Source of the DNA: Hohaiivirga sp031546825
GTDB lineage: Bacteria > Pseudomonadota > Alphaproteobacteria > Rhizobiales > Beijerinckiaceae
Assembly: GCA_031546825.1 (NCBI GenBank)
Contig: JAVBJU010000031.1
Coordinates: forward strand, 73,516-137,515
DNA: 64,000 bases
Reading direction: 5' to 3'
The notes beneath the pieces were generated by a model that had not been told where the DNA came from, ran no database searches, and worked only from the letters and a program-made list of their open reading frames with translations. The translations under genes and the position numbers were made by a program. Shown in pieces: positions 17,495-25,440 of the stretch (position 1 is the first letter of the stretch; each line of letters starts with the position of its first letter).

Positions 17495-17905
17495 ATGCTG
17501 CGCTACCTGCTCGATACCAATTTTTGCATCCGCATCTTGCGGGATCGCCCGAGTGGTTTGAGAGAGCGCTTCAATGCGGAGGCAGATTCTCTGTGTATCT
17601 CGACCATCGTGCTGACCGAATTGTTGCACGGCGCAGCAAAATCAATGAAGCCGGTGGATAATAGAAATCAGGTTGAGCAATTTGCCGCCCGCCTCACTGT
17701 TTTGCCATTTGATGATGCTGCCGCAGCCCATGCCGCCGATATTCGGGCTTCGTTGGAGCGACAAGGTTTGCCCATCGGCGGCTATAATGTGCTGATCGCG
17801 GGCCATGCGCGCAGCAAAGGCCTCATCGTCGTCACCAACAACCTGCGCGAGTTCGACCGCGTTGATGGCTTACGGTGCGAGGATTGGGTGCCGGGGTCCA
17901 ACTGA
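17495..17905 (+). CDS. vapC: VapC toxin with Asp98-to-Asn change
   Basis: The 136-residue PIN-domain toxin resembles enteric VapC, which cleaves initiator tRNA. D7 (L-L-D-T-N) and E42 (T-E-L-L-H-G) are present. The residue normally Asp98 in the P-Y-D-x-x-I-A-G-H-A block reads Asn98 here (G-G-Y-N-V-L-I-A-G-H-A; codon AAT). That aspartate is a metal-binding residue in characterised VapC toxins, so activity may be reduced. T-N-N-x-R-E-F and the terminal E-D-W are intact. It is the second gene of the vapBC operon. Confidence 0.92.
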   Translation: MLRYLLDTNFCIRILRDRPSGLRERFNAEADSLCISTIVLTELLHGAAKSMKPVDNRNQVEQFAARLTVLPFDDAAAAHAADIRASLERQGLPIGGYNVLIAGHARSKGLIVVTNNLREFDRVDGLRCEDWVPGSN

Positions 17906-17970
17906 GCATTTGGTCCTCCTCGCTTCCCTTTCCCGTGAAATGCGACTTTCCGGGTTCCCGATTGACCGCT

Positions 17971-18074
17971 AGAGCGCTTTGCGTTCTTACGGAATCGCAA
18001 AGTGCTCTAATTTTCTTTATTTTGTCGCATTTTTTGACGTTTAACCGGTATCCACTTAAACGAAAAATGCTTTA
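17971..18074. repeat. Hyphomicrobiales-type palindromic intergenic repeat
   Basis: A 13-base stem (17971-17983 with 17996-18008, one mismatch; AGAGCGCTTTGCG / CGCAAAGTGCTCT) is followed by a characteristic AT-rich stretch to about 18074 containing TTGACGTTTAACCGGTATCC and ACGAAAAATGC. From memory this arrangement matches dispersed intergenic repeats common in Brucellaceae and related Hyphomicrobiales. It lies between vapC and a nucleotide-sugar dehydrogenase gene. It may also act as a terminator for vapC, since T-runs follow the stem. Confidence 0.65.
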
Positions 18075-18106
18075 AGGTGTGCAACCTGTCCTTGCGAGAG
18101 AGTTCC

Positions 18107-19441
18107 ATGCCCTTTCCCCCATCCGCCCTCCTTTCCGCCATCGCCCGCCGTGATTACGCCATTGGCGTCATCGGCCTTGGCTATGTCGGCCTGCCGCTCT
18201 CGCTGGCGGCCGTCTCTGCCGGGTTCCGGGTGACGGGGTTAGATATTAATGGGGAGCGCATTGCCGGGCTCAATCGCGGGGAGCCGATGATCCGGCATTT
18301 GAAGCCGGATGCGGTGTCCGTGGCCCTTGCCACCGGGCGCTTTTCGGCAACCGATGATTTCTCCCGCCTTGGCGACATGGATGCGGTTATCATTTGCGTG
18401 CCGACGCCGCTCACCAAACATGGCACGCCCGATCTGTCGTATATCGAGAACACCACCGAGAAAATCGCTGCAACTTTGCGTCCGGGCCAGCTTGTGGTGC
18501 TGGAATCAACCACTTACCCCGGCACAACCACGGAAGTGGTGCGGCCCATTCTGGAACGCAAAGGGCTGAAAAGCGGCGTTGATTTCCTGCTGGCGTTCTC
18601 GCCCGAGCGCGAAGACCCCGGCAATATTGATTTCACCACCACGCGCATCCCCAAAGTGGTGGGGGGCGATGGGGCGGATGCGTTGGCGGTGGCGGATGCG
18701 CTTTATGCGGCGCTGATCGACAAAACTGTGCCGGTGTCGTCCACCGCGACGGCGGAAGCGGTCAAGCTCACTGAGAACATCTTTCGCGCTGTGAACATCG
18801 CCCTCGTTAATGAATTGAAGGTGGTTTACGAGGCGATGGGCATCGATATCTGGGAGGTGATTGATGCCGCAAAGACCAAGCCGTTTGGCTTCATGCCGTT
18901 TTATCCCGGCCCTGGCCTTGGCGGGCACTGCATCCCGATTGATCCGTTCTATCTGTCGTGGAAGGCCAAGGAATTTGATATTCCGGCGCGCTTCATCGAG
19001 CTTGCGGGCGAGATCAATACGCGCATGCCCTATCATGTGGTCGAGCGGCTGGCCGAGGCGCTGGACCGGGCGGCGGGGAAGGGGCTCAACGGCGCGCGGC
19101 TGCTCATTATCGGGCTTGCCTATAAGAAGAATGTCGATGACATCCGCGAAAGCCCGGCGCTGAAACTCATGGAGCTTTTGGGTGAGCGCGGGGCGGTGGT
19201 TGCCTATCACGACCCCCACATTCCGGTCATCCCGTCAACGCGCGAATATGGGGCTTTGCGGAATCGCCAGAGCGTCGCGCTGGATGCGGGCGTGGTTGCG
19301 GGCCATGACGCGGTGCTGATCGTCACCGACCACGACGCGGTGAATTACGCACAGCTTGTTCATGACGCGCGCCTGGTGGTCGATACGCGCAATGCCTGCG
19401 CCCGTGCCGGGGTTGTCAGCGACAAAATCGTTAAGGCGTAA
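18107..19441 (+). CDS. UDP-N-acetyl-D-glucosamine 6-dehydrogenase-like nucleotide sugar dehydrogenase
   Basis: The enzyme oxidises C6 of a UDP-sugar to a uronic acid with two NAD+, feeding capsule, O-antigen or exopolysaccharide synthesis. The 444 residues show the Rossmann motif G-L-G-Y-V-G-L-P (23-30). The catalytic Cys275 lies in G-P-G-L-G-G-H-C-I-P-I-D-P-F-Y. That form with F-Y-L-S-W-K-A is typical of WbpA-type UDP-GlcNAc dehydrogenases rather than UDP-glucose dehydrogenases. The ATG at 18107 has GAGAG ahead and gives a standard N-terminus; an upstream GTG at 18077 is unlikely. No other polysaccharide genes flank it. Confidence 0.86.
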   Translation: MPFPPSALLSAIARRDYAIGVIGLGYVGLPLSLAAVSAGFRVTGLDINGERIAGLNRGEPMIRHLKPDAVSVALATGRFSATDDFSRLGDMDAVIICVPTPLTKHGTPDLSYIENTTEKIAATLRPGQLVVLESTTYPGTTTEVVRPILERKGLKSGVDFLLAFSPEREDPGNIDFTTTRIPKVVGGDGADALAVADALYAALIDKTVPVSSTATAEAVKLTENIFRAVNIALVNELKVVYEAMGIDIWEVIDAAKTKPFGFMPFYPGPGLGGHCIPIDPFYLSWKAKEFDIPARFIELAGEINTRMPYHVVERLAEALDRAAGKGLNGARLLIIGLAYKKNVDDIRESPALKLMELLGERGAVVAYHDPHIPVIPSTREYGALRNRQSVALDAGVVAGHDAVLIVTDHDAVNYAQLVHDARLVVDTRNACARAGVVSDKIVKA

Positions 19442-19597
19442 ACCTTTTGCGCCGGGCCTCCCGACGCTGCCTGAGGTGAGGGAGCAGGGGGCAGGGGCGT
19501 GCGGCGCGGGAAAGGGGGCGAATTTTCTCCAACTGGGCCTTGAATATGGCTGTCTTTTGCTTTGTCATTCAGTCGTTGCGAAGGATAGGTAATCAAA

Positions 19598-20284
19598 ATG
19601 GCGCGTTTGGCCGATTTTTCCCTTTTGAAGGATTCCGGTATCGATTTCGCGGCGGTGGAAACCCGTTGCCGCTGGAAGAAGTTTGATCCCAACGAAATTC
19701 TGCTCGATTTCGATGACCCGTCGACCGATGTGTATTTCCTGATTTCGGGCGATGTGCGCATCCTCATGCGCACCGCCGCGGGCAAGGAAGTCATTCTCAA
19801 TGAGATGCGCGGTGGCCAGATTTTCGGCGAGCTTGCGGCCATTGACGGGGTCAAGCGGTCGGCCAATGTCACGGCACTGACGCGGGGCGAAGTGTGCATC
19901 ATGCCCGCCGCCATTTTCCGCGAAATGCTGTTTCACGCTCCGGTTGTGGCCGAGCGGATGTTTCGCATTCTGTCGGGCCGGGTGCGCGAGCTGAACGCGC
20001 GCCTCGTCGAACACACCGTGCTTGATCTGCGCCACCGGCTCTATTCCGAACTCCTGCGCATGTCGGTGCTGCGCCATGGCCATGACGGCCAGAAGGTGGT
20101 GACACCGCCGCCTTATCACCATGTGCTGGCGGGCCGCATCGGCTGCCGTCGCGAGCAGGTGACGCGTGAGTTTTCGGCCATGACCCAGGAAGGGCTGATC
20201 GAGCGCACACGCGGCGCGCTGATCCTGATGAAACCCGAAATCATGCAGACACGGGTGTCGGAAGCGCTGCGCGAGGACGGCTGA
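19598..20284 (+). CDS. Crp/Fnr family transcriptional regulator
   Basis: The 228 residues have an N-terminal cyclic-nucleotide-binding-like beta roll (about 15-130, with the phosphate-binding-cassette-like G-E-L-A-A-I-D-G-V-K-R-S-A) and a C-terminal winged helix (about 150-225) containing the recognition helix region R-I-G-C-R-R-E-Q-V-T-R-E-F. The G-E-L-A...R-S-A pattern favours binding of a nucleotide such as cAMP. Fnr-type iron-sulphur cysteines are absent. It is likely monocistronic; its targets are unknown. Confidence 0.85.
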   Translation: MARLADFSLLKDSGIDFAAVETRCRWKKFDPNEILLDFDDPSTDVYFLISGDVRILMRTAAGKEVILNEMRGGQIFGELAAIDGVKRSANVTALTRGEVCIMPAAIFREMLFHAPVVAERMFRILSGRVRELNARLVEHTVLDLRHRLYSELLRMSVLRHGHDGQKVVTPPPYHHVLAGRIGCRREQVTREFSAMTQEGLIERTRGALILMKPEIMQTRVSEALREDG

Positions 20285-20490
20285 TTTTTGACCGTGCCGG
20301 GAGGTTTCGGGCATAACGCTTTTGCGTGGGCAATTTGATGGTTGTGTTTCTCGTCCGCTGCGGTTACTAGGACCGTTCACGCGGCGTGTTTTTGCCATGG
20401 CTGGCAAGGCAATGGCCGCGTTTTGAAATCCGGTTTTTAGGTCGTGTGTCGCAACGCGCCGTGCTGCTGTGAAAGCTGCGCGGAAAAGCG

Positions 20491-21684
20491 ATGGTTTCCG
20501 CAGGAGTTGATGGTTCAGTGGCTTTGCAATCGCAACGTGTTCGTCTTGGTGCCGTACGCAGCACCTTCGCGCCGTGGAACAACCCGGCAGCGCAGCCGCT
20601 GATCCGCTACCAGTCGGTGACGAAGCAGTTTGGCGACACCATGGCTGTCAATGAATTGTCGCTCGATATCTATCAGGGCGAATTCTTCTGCCTGCTCGGC
20701 CCGTCGGGCTGTGGCAAGACGACGATGATGCGGATGCTGGCGGGCTTCGAGCAGCCAAGCTCGGGCAAGATCATCCTCAACGGGCAGGATATTTCCGAGG
20801 TGCCGCCGTATCAGCGCCCGGTCAATATGATGTTCCAATCCTACGCGCTGTTCCCGCATATGAGCGTTGAGAAGAACATCGCTTTCGGCCTCAAGCAGGA
20901 AGGCATGGCGTCGGGCGAAATCTCGGCGCGCGTGTCGGCGATGCTGAAACTGGTGCAGCTTGAGAACCTGGCGAAGCGCTACCCGGCGCAGCTTTCCGGC
21001 GGTCAGCGCCAGCGTGTGGCACTGGCCCGCGCACTGGCCAAGAAACCCAAGGTGCTGCTGCTTGATGAGCCGCTCGGTGCGCTCGACAAGAAGCTGCGCG
21101 AAGAGACCCAGTTCGAATTGATGGATCTGCAAAACGAGTTGGGCACCACCTTCCTCGTCGTCACCCACGATCAGGAAGAGGCCATGACCATGGCCGACCG
21201 TATCGCGGTGATGAACAAGGGCCATATCGAGCAGGTCGGCACGCCGGGCGAAATTTACGAACAGCCGTCCACCCGTTTCATCGCCGAGTTCGTCGGCGAT
21301 GTGAATGTCATTGATGGCAAGGTCGCGGGCCGTGACGAAGCCGGACGCTGGCACCTCGCCACCGCCGCCTCCGAGCAGTTTCTGACGGTGGATGATCCCG
21401 ATGAAGTGCTCGATGACGGCCAGGGTGTGGCCATCGCCGTGCGCCCGGAAAAGATCATGATCGGCCGCCATCTCCCCGAAAACTCCCCCAATCTCCTCAA
21501 GGGCGAGATCTGGGATATCGGTTATCTCGGCGACTGGACGGTCTACCGCGTCAAGCTCGATTGCGGCGCCCTGATGCGGGTGACGCGTGCCAACGTCAAC
21601 CGCTTCGTGGATAACCCCATCTCGTGGGATGAACGGGTCGAGCTGTCGTTTGCGCCCGATTCCGCTGTCATCCTGTCGCGGTAA
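20491..21684 (+). CDS. potG: Putrescine/spermidine ABC transporter ATP-binding protein PotG-like
   Basis: This is the ATPase of a PotFGHI-type polyamine importer. The 397 residues contain Walker A G-P-S-G-C-G-K-T-T, signature L-S-G-G-Q-R-Q-R-V-A-L-A-R, and Walker B V-L-L-L-D-E-P-L-G-A-L-D. The C-terminal TOBE region (about 290-397) has A-V-R-P-E-K. A 25-35 residue N-terminal extension precedes the ATPase fold, as in PotG. The two permease genes follow with gaps of 6 and -4 bases, forming an operon. No solute-binding protein gene is adjacent. Confidence 0.9.
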   Translation: MVSAGVDGSVALQSQRVRLGAVRSTFAPWNNPAAQPLIRYQSVTKQFGDTMAVNELSLDIYQGEFFCLLGPSGCGKTTMMRMLAGFEQPSSGKIILNGQDISEVPPYQRPVNMMFQSYALFPHMSVEKNIAFGLKQEGMASGEISARVSAMLKLVQLENLAKRYPAQLSGGQRQRVALARALAKKPKVLLLDEPLGALDKKLREETQFELMDLQNELGTTFLVVTHDQEEAMTMADRIAVMNKGHIEQVGTPGEIYEQPSTRFIAEFVGDVNVIDGKVAGRDEAGRWHLATAASEQFLTVDDPDEVLDDGQGVAIAVRPEKIMIGRHLPENSPNLLKGEIWDIGYLGDWTVYRVKLDCGALMRVTRANVNRFVDNPISWDERVELSFAPDSAVILSR

Positions 21685-21690
21685 CAAGCG

Positions 21691-22599
21691 ATGGAAACCC
21701 CCGTCCGCACATCCCGGTTCAAAAGAGCGCTGGTTCCCGGCATTCCCTATCTGTGGCTGATCCTGTTCTTCCTGCTGCCATTTGCGATTGTGATGAAAAT
21801 CAGCTTCTCGCATTATGTCGCCGCCCAGCCGCCCTATGCGCCGGTATGGGACTGGAACGACATTCCCGGCTTCTTCGCCGCGCTGGATGTTGAGAACTAC
21901 CGCACGCTGCTTGGCGACAATCTCTACATCGACTCTTTCCTCTCATCGATGCGCATCGCCGCCATCTCGACGGTGTTTCTGCTCATCGTTGGCTTCCCCA
22001 TGGCCTATGCCATGGCGAAAGCGCCCAAAAGCTGGCAGCCGATGTTGCTAGCTCTGGTCATTCTGCCGTTTCTCACGAGCTTCCTCATTCGCATTTATGC
22101 CTGGATCGGCATCCTCAAGCCTGAGGGGCTTCTGAGCCAGCTTTTCCTGAGCCTCGGCCTCATTTCCCAGCCCTTGAACATCCTTGGCACCGAGACGGCG
22201 ATCTTCATCGGTATTGTCTACGCCTATCTGCCGTTCATGGTGCTGCCGCTCTATGCGACGCTTGAGAAGATGGATTATTCCCTGCTCGAAGCCGCCCTTG
22301 ATCTCGGCTGCCCTCCGTGGCGCGCGTTCTGGCAAATCACGGTGCCGCTCGCCAAGCCCGCCATCATTTCGGGCTCGCTGTTATGCTTCATCCCGGTGGT
22401 TGGTGAGTTCGTCATCCCCGATCTCCTCGGCGGCTCGGAAACGCTGATGATCGGCAAGACGCTGTGGAGCGAGTTCTTCTCCAACCGTGACTGGGCGGTG
22501 GCGTCCGCTGTGGCCATCGGGCTTCTTGGTGGTCTCGTTGTTCCGATTACTATCTACCAGCACATCGAAACCAGGCGTGCCGAGGAGAACAGGCGATGA
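21691..22599 (+). CDS. potH: Polyamine ABC transporter permease PotH-like
   Basis: One of the two membrane channels of the polyamine importer. The 302 residues contain about six membrane helices and the ABC-permease EAA loop, read as L-L-E-A-A-L-D-L-G-C-P-P-W-R-A-F-W. A cytosolic N-terminus with R-F-K-R-A precedes helix 1. The large periplasmic segment at residues 45-80 between helices 1 and 2 is typical of PotH/PotB. The stop overlaps potI by ATGA. Confidence 0.9.
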   Translation: METPVRTSRFKRALVPGIPYLWLILFFLLPFAIVMKISFSHYVAAQPPYAPVWDWNDIPGFFAALDVENYRTLLGDNLYIDSFLSSMRIAAISTVFLLIVGFPMAYAMAKAPKSWQPMLLALVILPFLTSFLIRIYAWIGILKPEGLLSQLFLSLGLISQPLNILGTETAIFIGIVYAYLPFMVLPLYATLEKMDYSLLEAALDLGCPPWRAFWQITVPLAKPAIISGSLLCFIPVVGEFVIPDLLGGSETLMIGKTLWSEFFSNRDWAVASAVAIGLLGGLVVPITIYQHIETRRAEENRR

Positions 22600-23462
22600 G
22601 GCGGCTTGGCGTCATTAACATTACGGCTCTGGTGCTCGGCTTTGCGTTTCTTTACCTGCCGATCCTGATCCTGATCGTTTATTCCTTCAATGCTTCGCGC
22701 CTCGTCACGGTGTGGGGCGGCTTCTCGACGCAATGGTATGTCTCGCTGTGGCATAACCAGCAATTGCTCGACGCGCTGTGGATATCGCTGCGCATTGCGC
22801 TGGTTTCCGCCAGCCTTGCCACGGTGCTCGGCACCATGGCCGCGATTGCGCTGGAACGCTATGGCCGCTTCACTGGGCGCACGCTCTTCACTGGCATGGT
22901 TTATGCCCCCATGGCCATGCCCGAGGTCATCACCGGCCTTGCCTTGTTGCTGATGTTCGTGGCCGTTGGCTTTGAACGCGGCTTTTGGACGGTGATGCTG
23001 GCGCATACCACGCTCACCATGTGCTTCGTCACCGTCATCGTGCAGTCGCGCCTCGTCACCTTTGATCGTTCGCTCGAAGAAGCGGCGATGGATCTTGGCG
23101 CGACGCCGTTGCAGACCTTTTTCAAGGTGACGCTGCCGATCATTTTCCCGGCCATCGGCGCGGGTTTTGTCCTGGCTTTCGTGCTGTCACTGGATGATCT
23201 GGTGATCGCCAGCTTCACCTCGGGGCCGGGCGCGACCACATTGCCCATGCGCATCTACAGCCAGGTGCGCCTTGGTGTGACGCCGGAGATCAACGCGGTC
23301 TGCACCATTCTGGTGAGTGTCGTCGCCATCTGCGTGATTGGGGCGGGGCTATGGATCAAACGCCACGCCGCCGCTGAGGCCGAGGCTGAGAAGCGGGCAG
23401 AACTGGCGGAAGCTGCCGAGATGCAGGCGACGATGGCTGACAATTCGGTGCGTAGCCAATAA
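22596..23462 (+). CDS. potI: Polyamine ABC transporter permease PotI-like
   Basis: The partner permease of PotH. The 288 residues have six predicted helices and the EAA loop L-E-E-A-A-M-D-L-G-A-T-P-L-Q-T-F-F. The Y-S-F-N-A-S-R end of helix 1 is characteristic of PotI/PotC. A charged Ala/Glu-rich tail (about 265-288) is a small oddity. It is the last gene of the potGHI operon; a GC-rich hairpin follows. Confidence 0.9.
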   Translation: MRRLGVINITALVLGFAFLYLPILILIVYSFNASRLVTVWGGFSTQWYVSLWHNQQLLDALWISLRIALVSASLATVLGTMAAIALERYGRFTGRTLFTGMVYAPMAMPEVITGLALLLMFVAVGFERGFWTVMLAHTTLTMCFVTVIVQSRLVTFDRSLEEAAMDLGATPLQTFFKVTLPIIFPAIGAGFVLAFVLSLDDLVIASFTSGPGATTLPMRIYSQVRLGVTPEINAVCTILVSVVAICVIGAGLWIKRHAAAEAEAEKRAELAEAAEMQATMADNSVRSQ

Positions 23463-23475
23463 TCCATCGAAAGGC

Positions 23476-23495
23476 CGGGCGGCTGTGGCCGCCCG
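23476..23495. terminator. Hairpin between convergent potI and MHS transporter genes
   Basis: A perfect 8-bp stem CGGGCGGC / GCCGCCCG with a TGTG loop fills the 41-base gap between the two stops. T-runs are lacking, so it may be a weak bidirectional terminator. Confidence 0.55.
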
Positions 23496-23503
23496 TCGCT
23501 ATC

Positions 23504-24796
23504 TCACTTCAGTTCCGACCGATACTGATCTTTCACGAAGCACAGCGCCACCAGGGCCGCGAGGCAACCCGCACTGAGATAGATCGCGGGCGAAAGCAGG
23601 CTGCCGGTCCAGCCGATCAGCCCGGTGGCGAAGAACTGCGCATATCCACCGAACAGGGCTACACCAACGCTGTAGACGATGGCGAAGCCCAGCGCGCGAA
23701 TGGCTCGCGGAAAAGTCTCGCTGACGATGAGGATCGAGGGGGCGGCACCCAGCGTGGTCAGGCTTGCCATCACCGCCACTGTCAGGAACAGCACGGCAGG
23801 CGAGGGGTAGCGCGCCAGAAGCCAATAGGATGGCACCGCAAGCACGAGCATTACGAGGCGGGAGTAAAGCACCATTGGCTTGCGCCCGTAAATATCGCTG
23901 AGATATCCGGCAACTGGTGATAGCATCAGCGCGAGAAAGCCACTAAGGCCGATGGCTGCGCCGGTATAGCTTTGCGGAATGCCGAGAAAACGCCCGGCCA
24001 TGGTCGCGTAATAATAGTAGCTGAGATAAACGGTGATTGTGCCGCCAATGGTCAGCAGAATACCAACCAGAATCTCCTTCAAATGCTGGCGCAGCAGGGT
24101 CAGTGTCGCAAGGGTGGTTTGAGGCGTGTCCGCGCGTTTAAGGGGGGCTGCGCCATTCCCCGCCTCGCTTTGGATTTGCAATTGCAGATATAACCCGATG
24201 GGGCCAAGCGCCGCGCCAATGAAAAAGGGCACGCGCCAGCCCCAAGCCATCATCTCTTCCTGGGAGAGGGAGCCACTGAGCCCCCAGGCCAGCAAGCCGC
24301 CGCACATGGTGGAGGCTCCCTGCGTTGCCAATTGCCAGCTTGAGTAGAATCCACGACGATCGTGTGGCGCGCTTTCCACCAGCATGGCTGTGGAAGCACC
24401 CACATCGCCCCCCGCCGCTAAACCCTGCACGAGGCGCGCGCAAACCAGGATCACCGCTCCCCATATGCCCGCTGTCTCCGCGCCCGGCGCGCAGGCAATG
24501 GTGAGCGTTGCCAGTGTCATCAGTGCCAATGTCAGGATCATTGCCGATTTGCGGCCGCACCTGTCGGCATAATAGCCGAGGACCATGCCGCCGATGGGGC
24601 GCATGAAAAATCCCGCACCGAATACCGCCAGCGATTTCATGAGTGCGGTGGTTGGGTCGGCCGCCGGAAAGAAGACGGCGCTGATGATGACGATAAAGCT
24701 CGTAAACACCGTGAAGTCGAAAAATTCAAGGAAATTGCCAAACGATGTGGCGAAAACGATTCTTTGACGCGAAACCACCGCGATACTCTGGTTCAT
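23504..24796 (-). CDS. MHS-type major facilitator superfamily transporter
   Basis: A 430-residue, twelve-helix proton symporter of the metabolite:H+ symporter family (citrate, proline/betaine, dicarboxylates). Family marks include F-L-E-F-F-D-F-T-V-F in helix 1, G-Y-Y-A-D-R-C-G-R-K-S-A in loop 2-3 and R-L-V-Q-G-L-A-A-G-G-D-V-G in helix 4. The substrate cannot be told from sequence. The ATG at 24796 is used; the preceding codon is TTG. The gene is divergent from the gsi operon across about 640 bases. Confidence 0.85.
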   Translation of the reverse strand: MNQSIAVVSRQRIVFATSFGNFLEFFDFTVFTSFIVIISAVFFPAADPTTALMKSLAVFGAGFFMRPIGGMVLGYYADRCGRKSAMILTLALMTLATLTIACAPGAETAGIWGAVILVCARLVQGLAAGGDVGASTAMLVESAPHDRRGFYSSWQLATQGASTMCGGLLAWGLSGSLSQEEMMAWGWRVPFFIGAALGPIGLYLQLQIQSEAGNGAAPLKRADTPQTTLATLTLLRQHLKEILVGILLTIGGTITVYLSYYYYATMAGRFLGIPQSYTGAAIGLSGFLALMLSPVAGYLSDIYGRKPMVLYSRLVMLVLAVPSYWLLARYPSPAVLFLTVAVMASLTTLGAAPSILIVSETFPRAIRALGFAIVYSVGVALFGGYAQFFATGLIGWTGSLLSPAIYLSAGCLAALVALCFVKDQYRSELK

Positions 24797-25440
24797 CAAG
24801 TAAGCTCTTGCAAAATAATGATTTTGACCCGCGATGCCCCGCTAAAAATATGTTTTGCAAGTCCTCGGTTGCTCGCGTCAATAACGTCTCAAACCGTCCC
24901 CGTCACCTCCACTTTATGCGGGGTAGTCGGATCGACGAGGCTCGAATAGGCTTGCCCACACCAATAACGGGCTTTGCTCCGTTGAACATCGATCTGCCTA
25001 TTTTTTAATCAAATTATTTTACATTCCCGAGTTGGATAATACTGGCACTTTTATTGTGAACGCACAAAAACAGTCCTTTCTCTTGATTTTGCGCAATTTT
25101 CGTGAAGCTCTTGCATTCCCCGCTGATATGATCCATCACGTTTTTCCCGCTCTTGGCGTATGGGAGCAGGTTGCGGTTAGGGGGCGGTTAACCGCACAAA
25201 GCCTTGCGACATATGGCAGCGCAGGCAGGATTCGTTTCCCTGGAAACATGTCCTGTTCTAGAGATAGGCGAACGCCCATTCCCAGTGGATTGCCGGGCCC
25301 GCGTAAAGCGTTACGGCATGAGTGAATCTGGCGAGAAGTGCGTTTCATTTTAAATGCGCTTCGTTTCTTTGAAGCGGTGGGGCGACAAGCATTTTCAGGC
25401 CGGATGCCCCGAGGTTTCCGGCGTAGCAGGTAAGTGGTGA
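24797..25440. other. Intergenic region upstream of the gsi peptide-uptake operon
   Basis: The 644 bases contain no convincing gene; a 97-codon plus frame and a 103-codon minus frame here have no family marks. Small inverted repeats occur at 25302-25315 (CGTAA-AGCG-TTACG) and 25357-25376 (CGCTTC-N8-GAAGCG), the second 65 bases before gsiA. These could be operators or leader structure. The first half is AT-rich and likely holds both promoters, but I cannot fix hexamers. Confidence 0.5.

Noticed and set aside
20515..21813. 432-codon open frame on the minus strand
   Set aside because: It is antisense to potG and runs into potH; no family marks.
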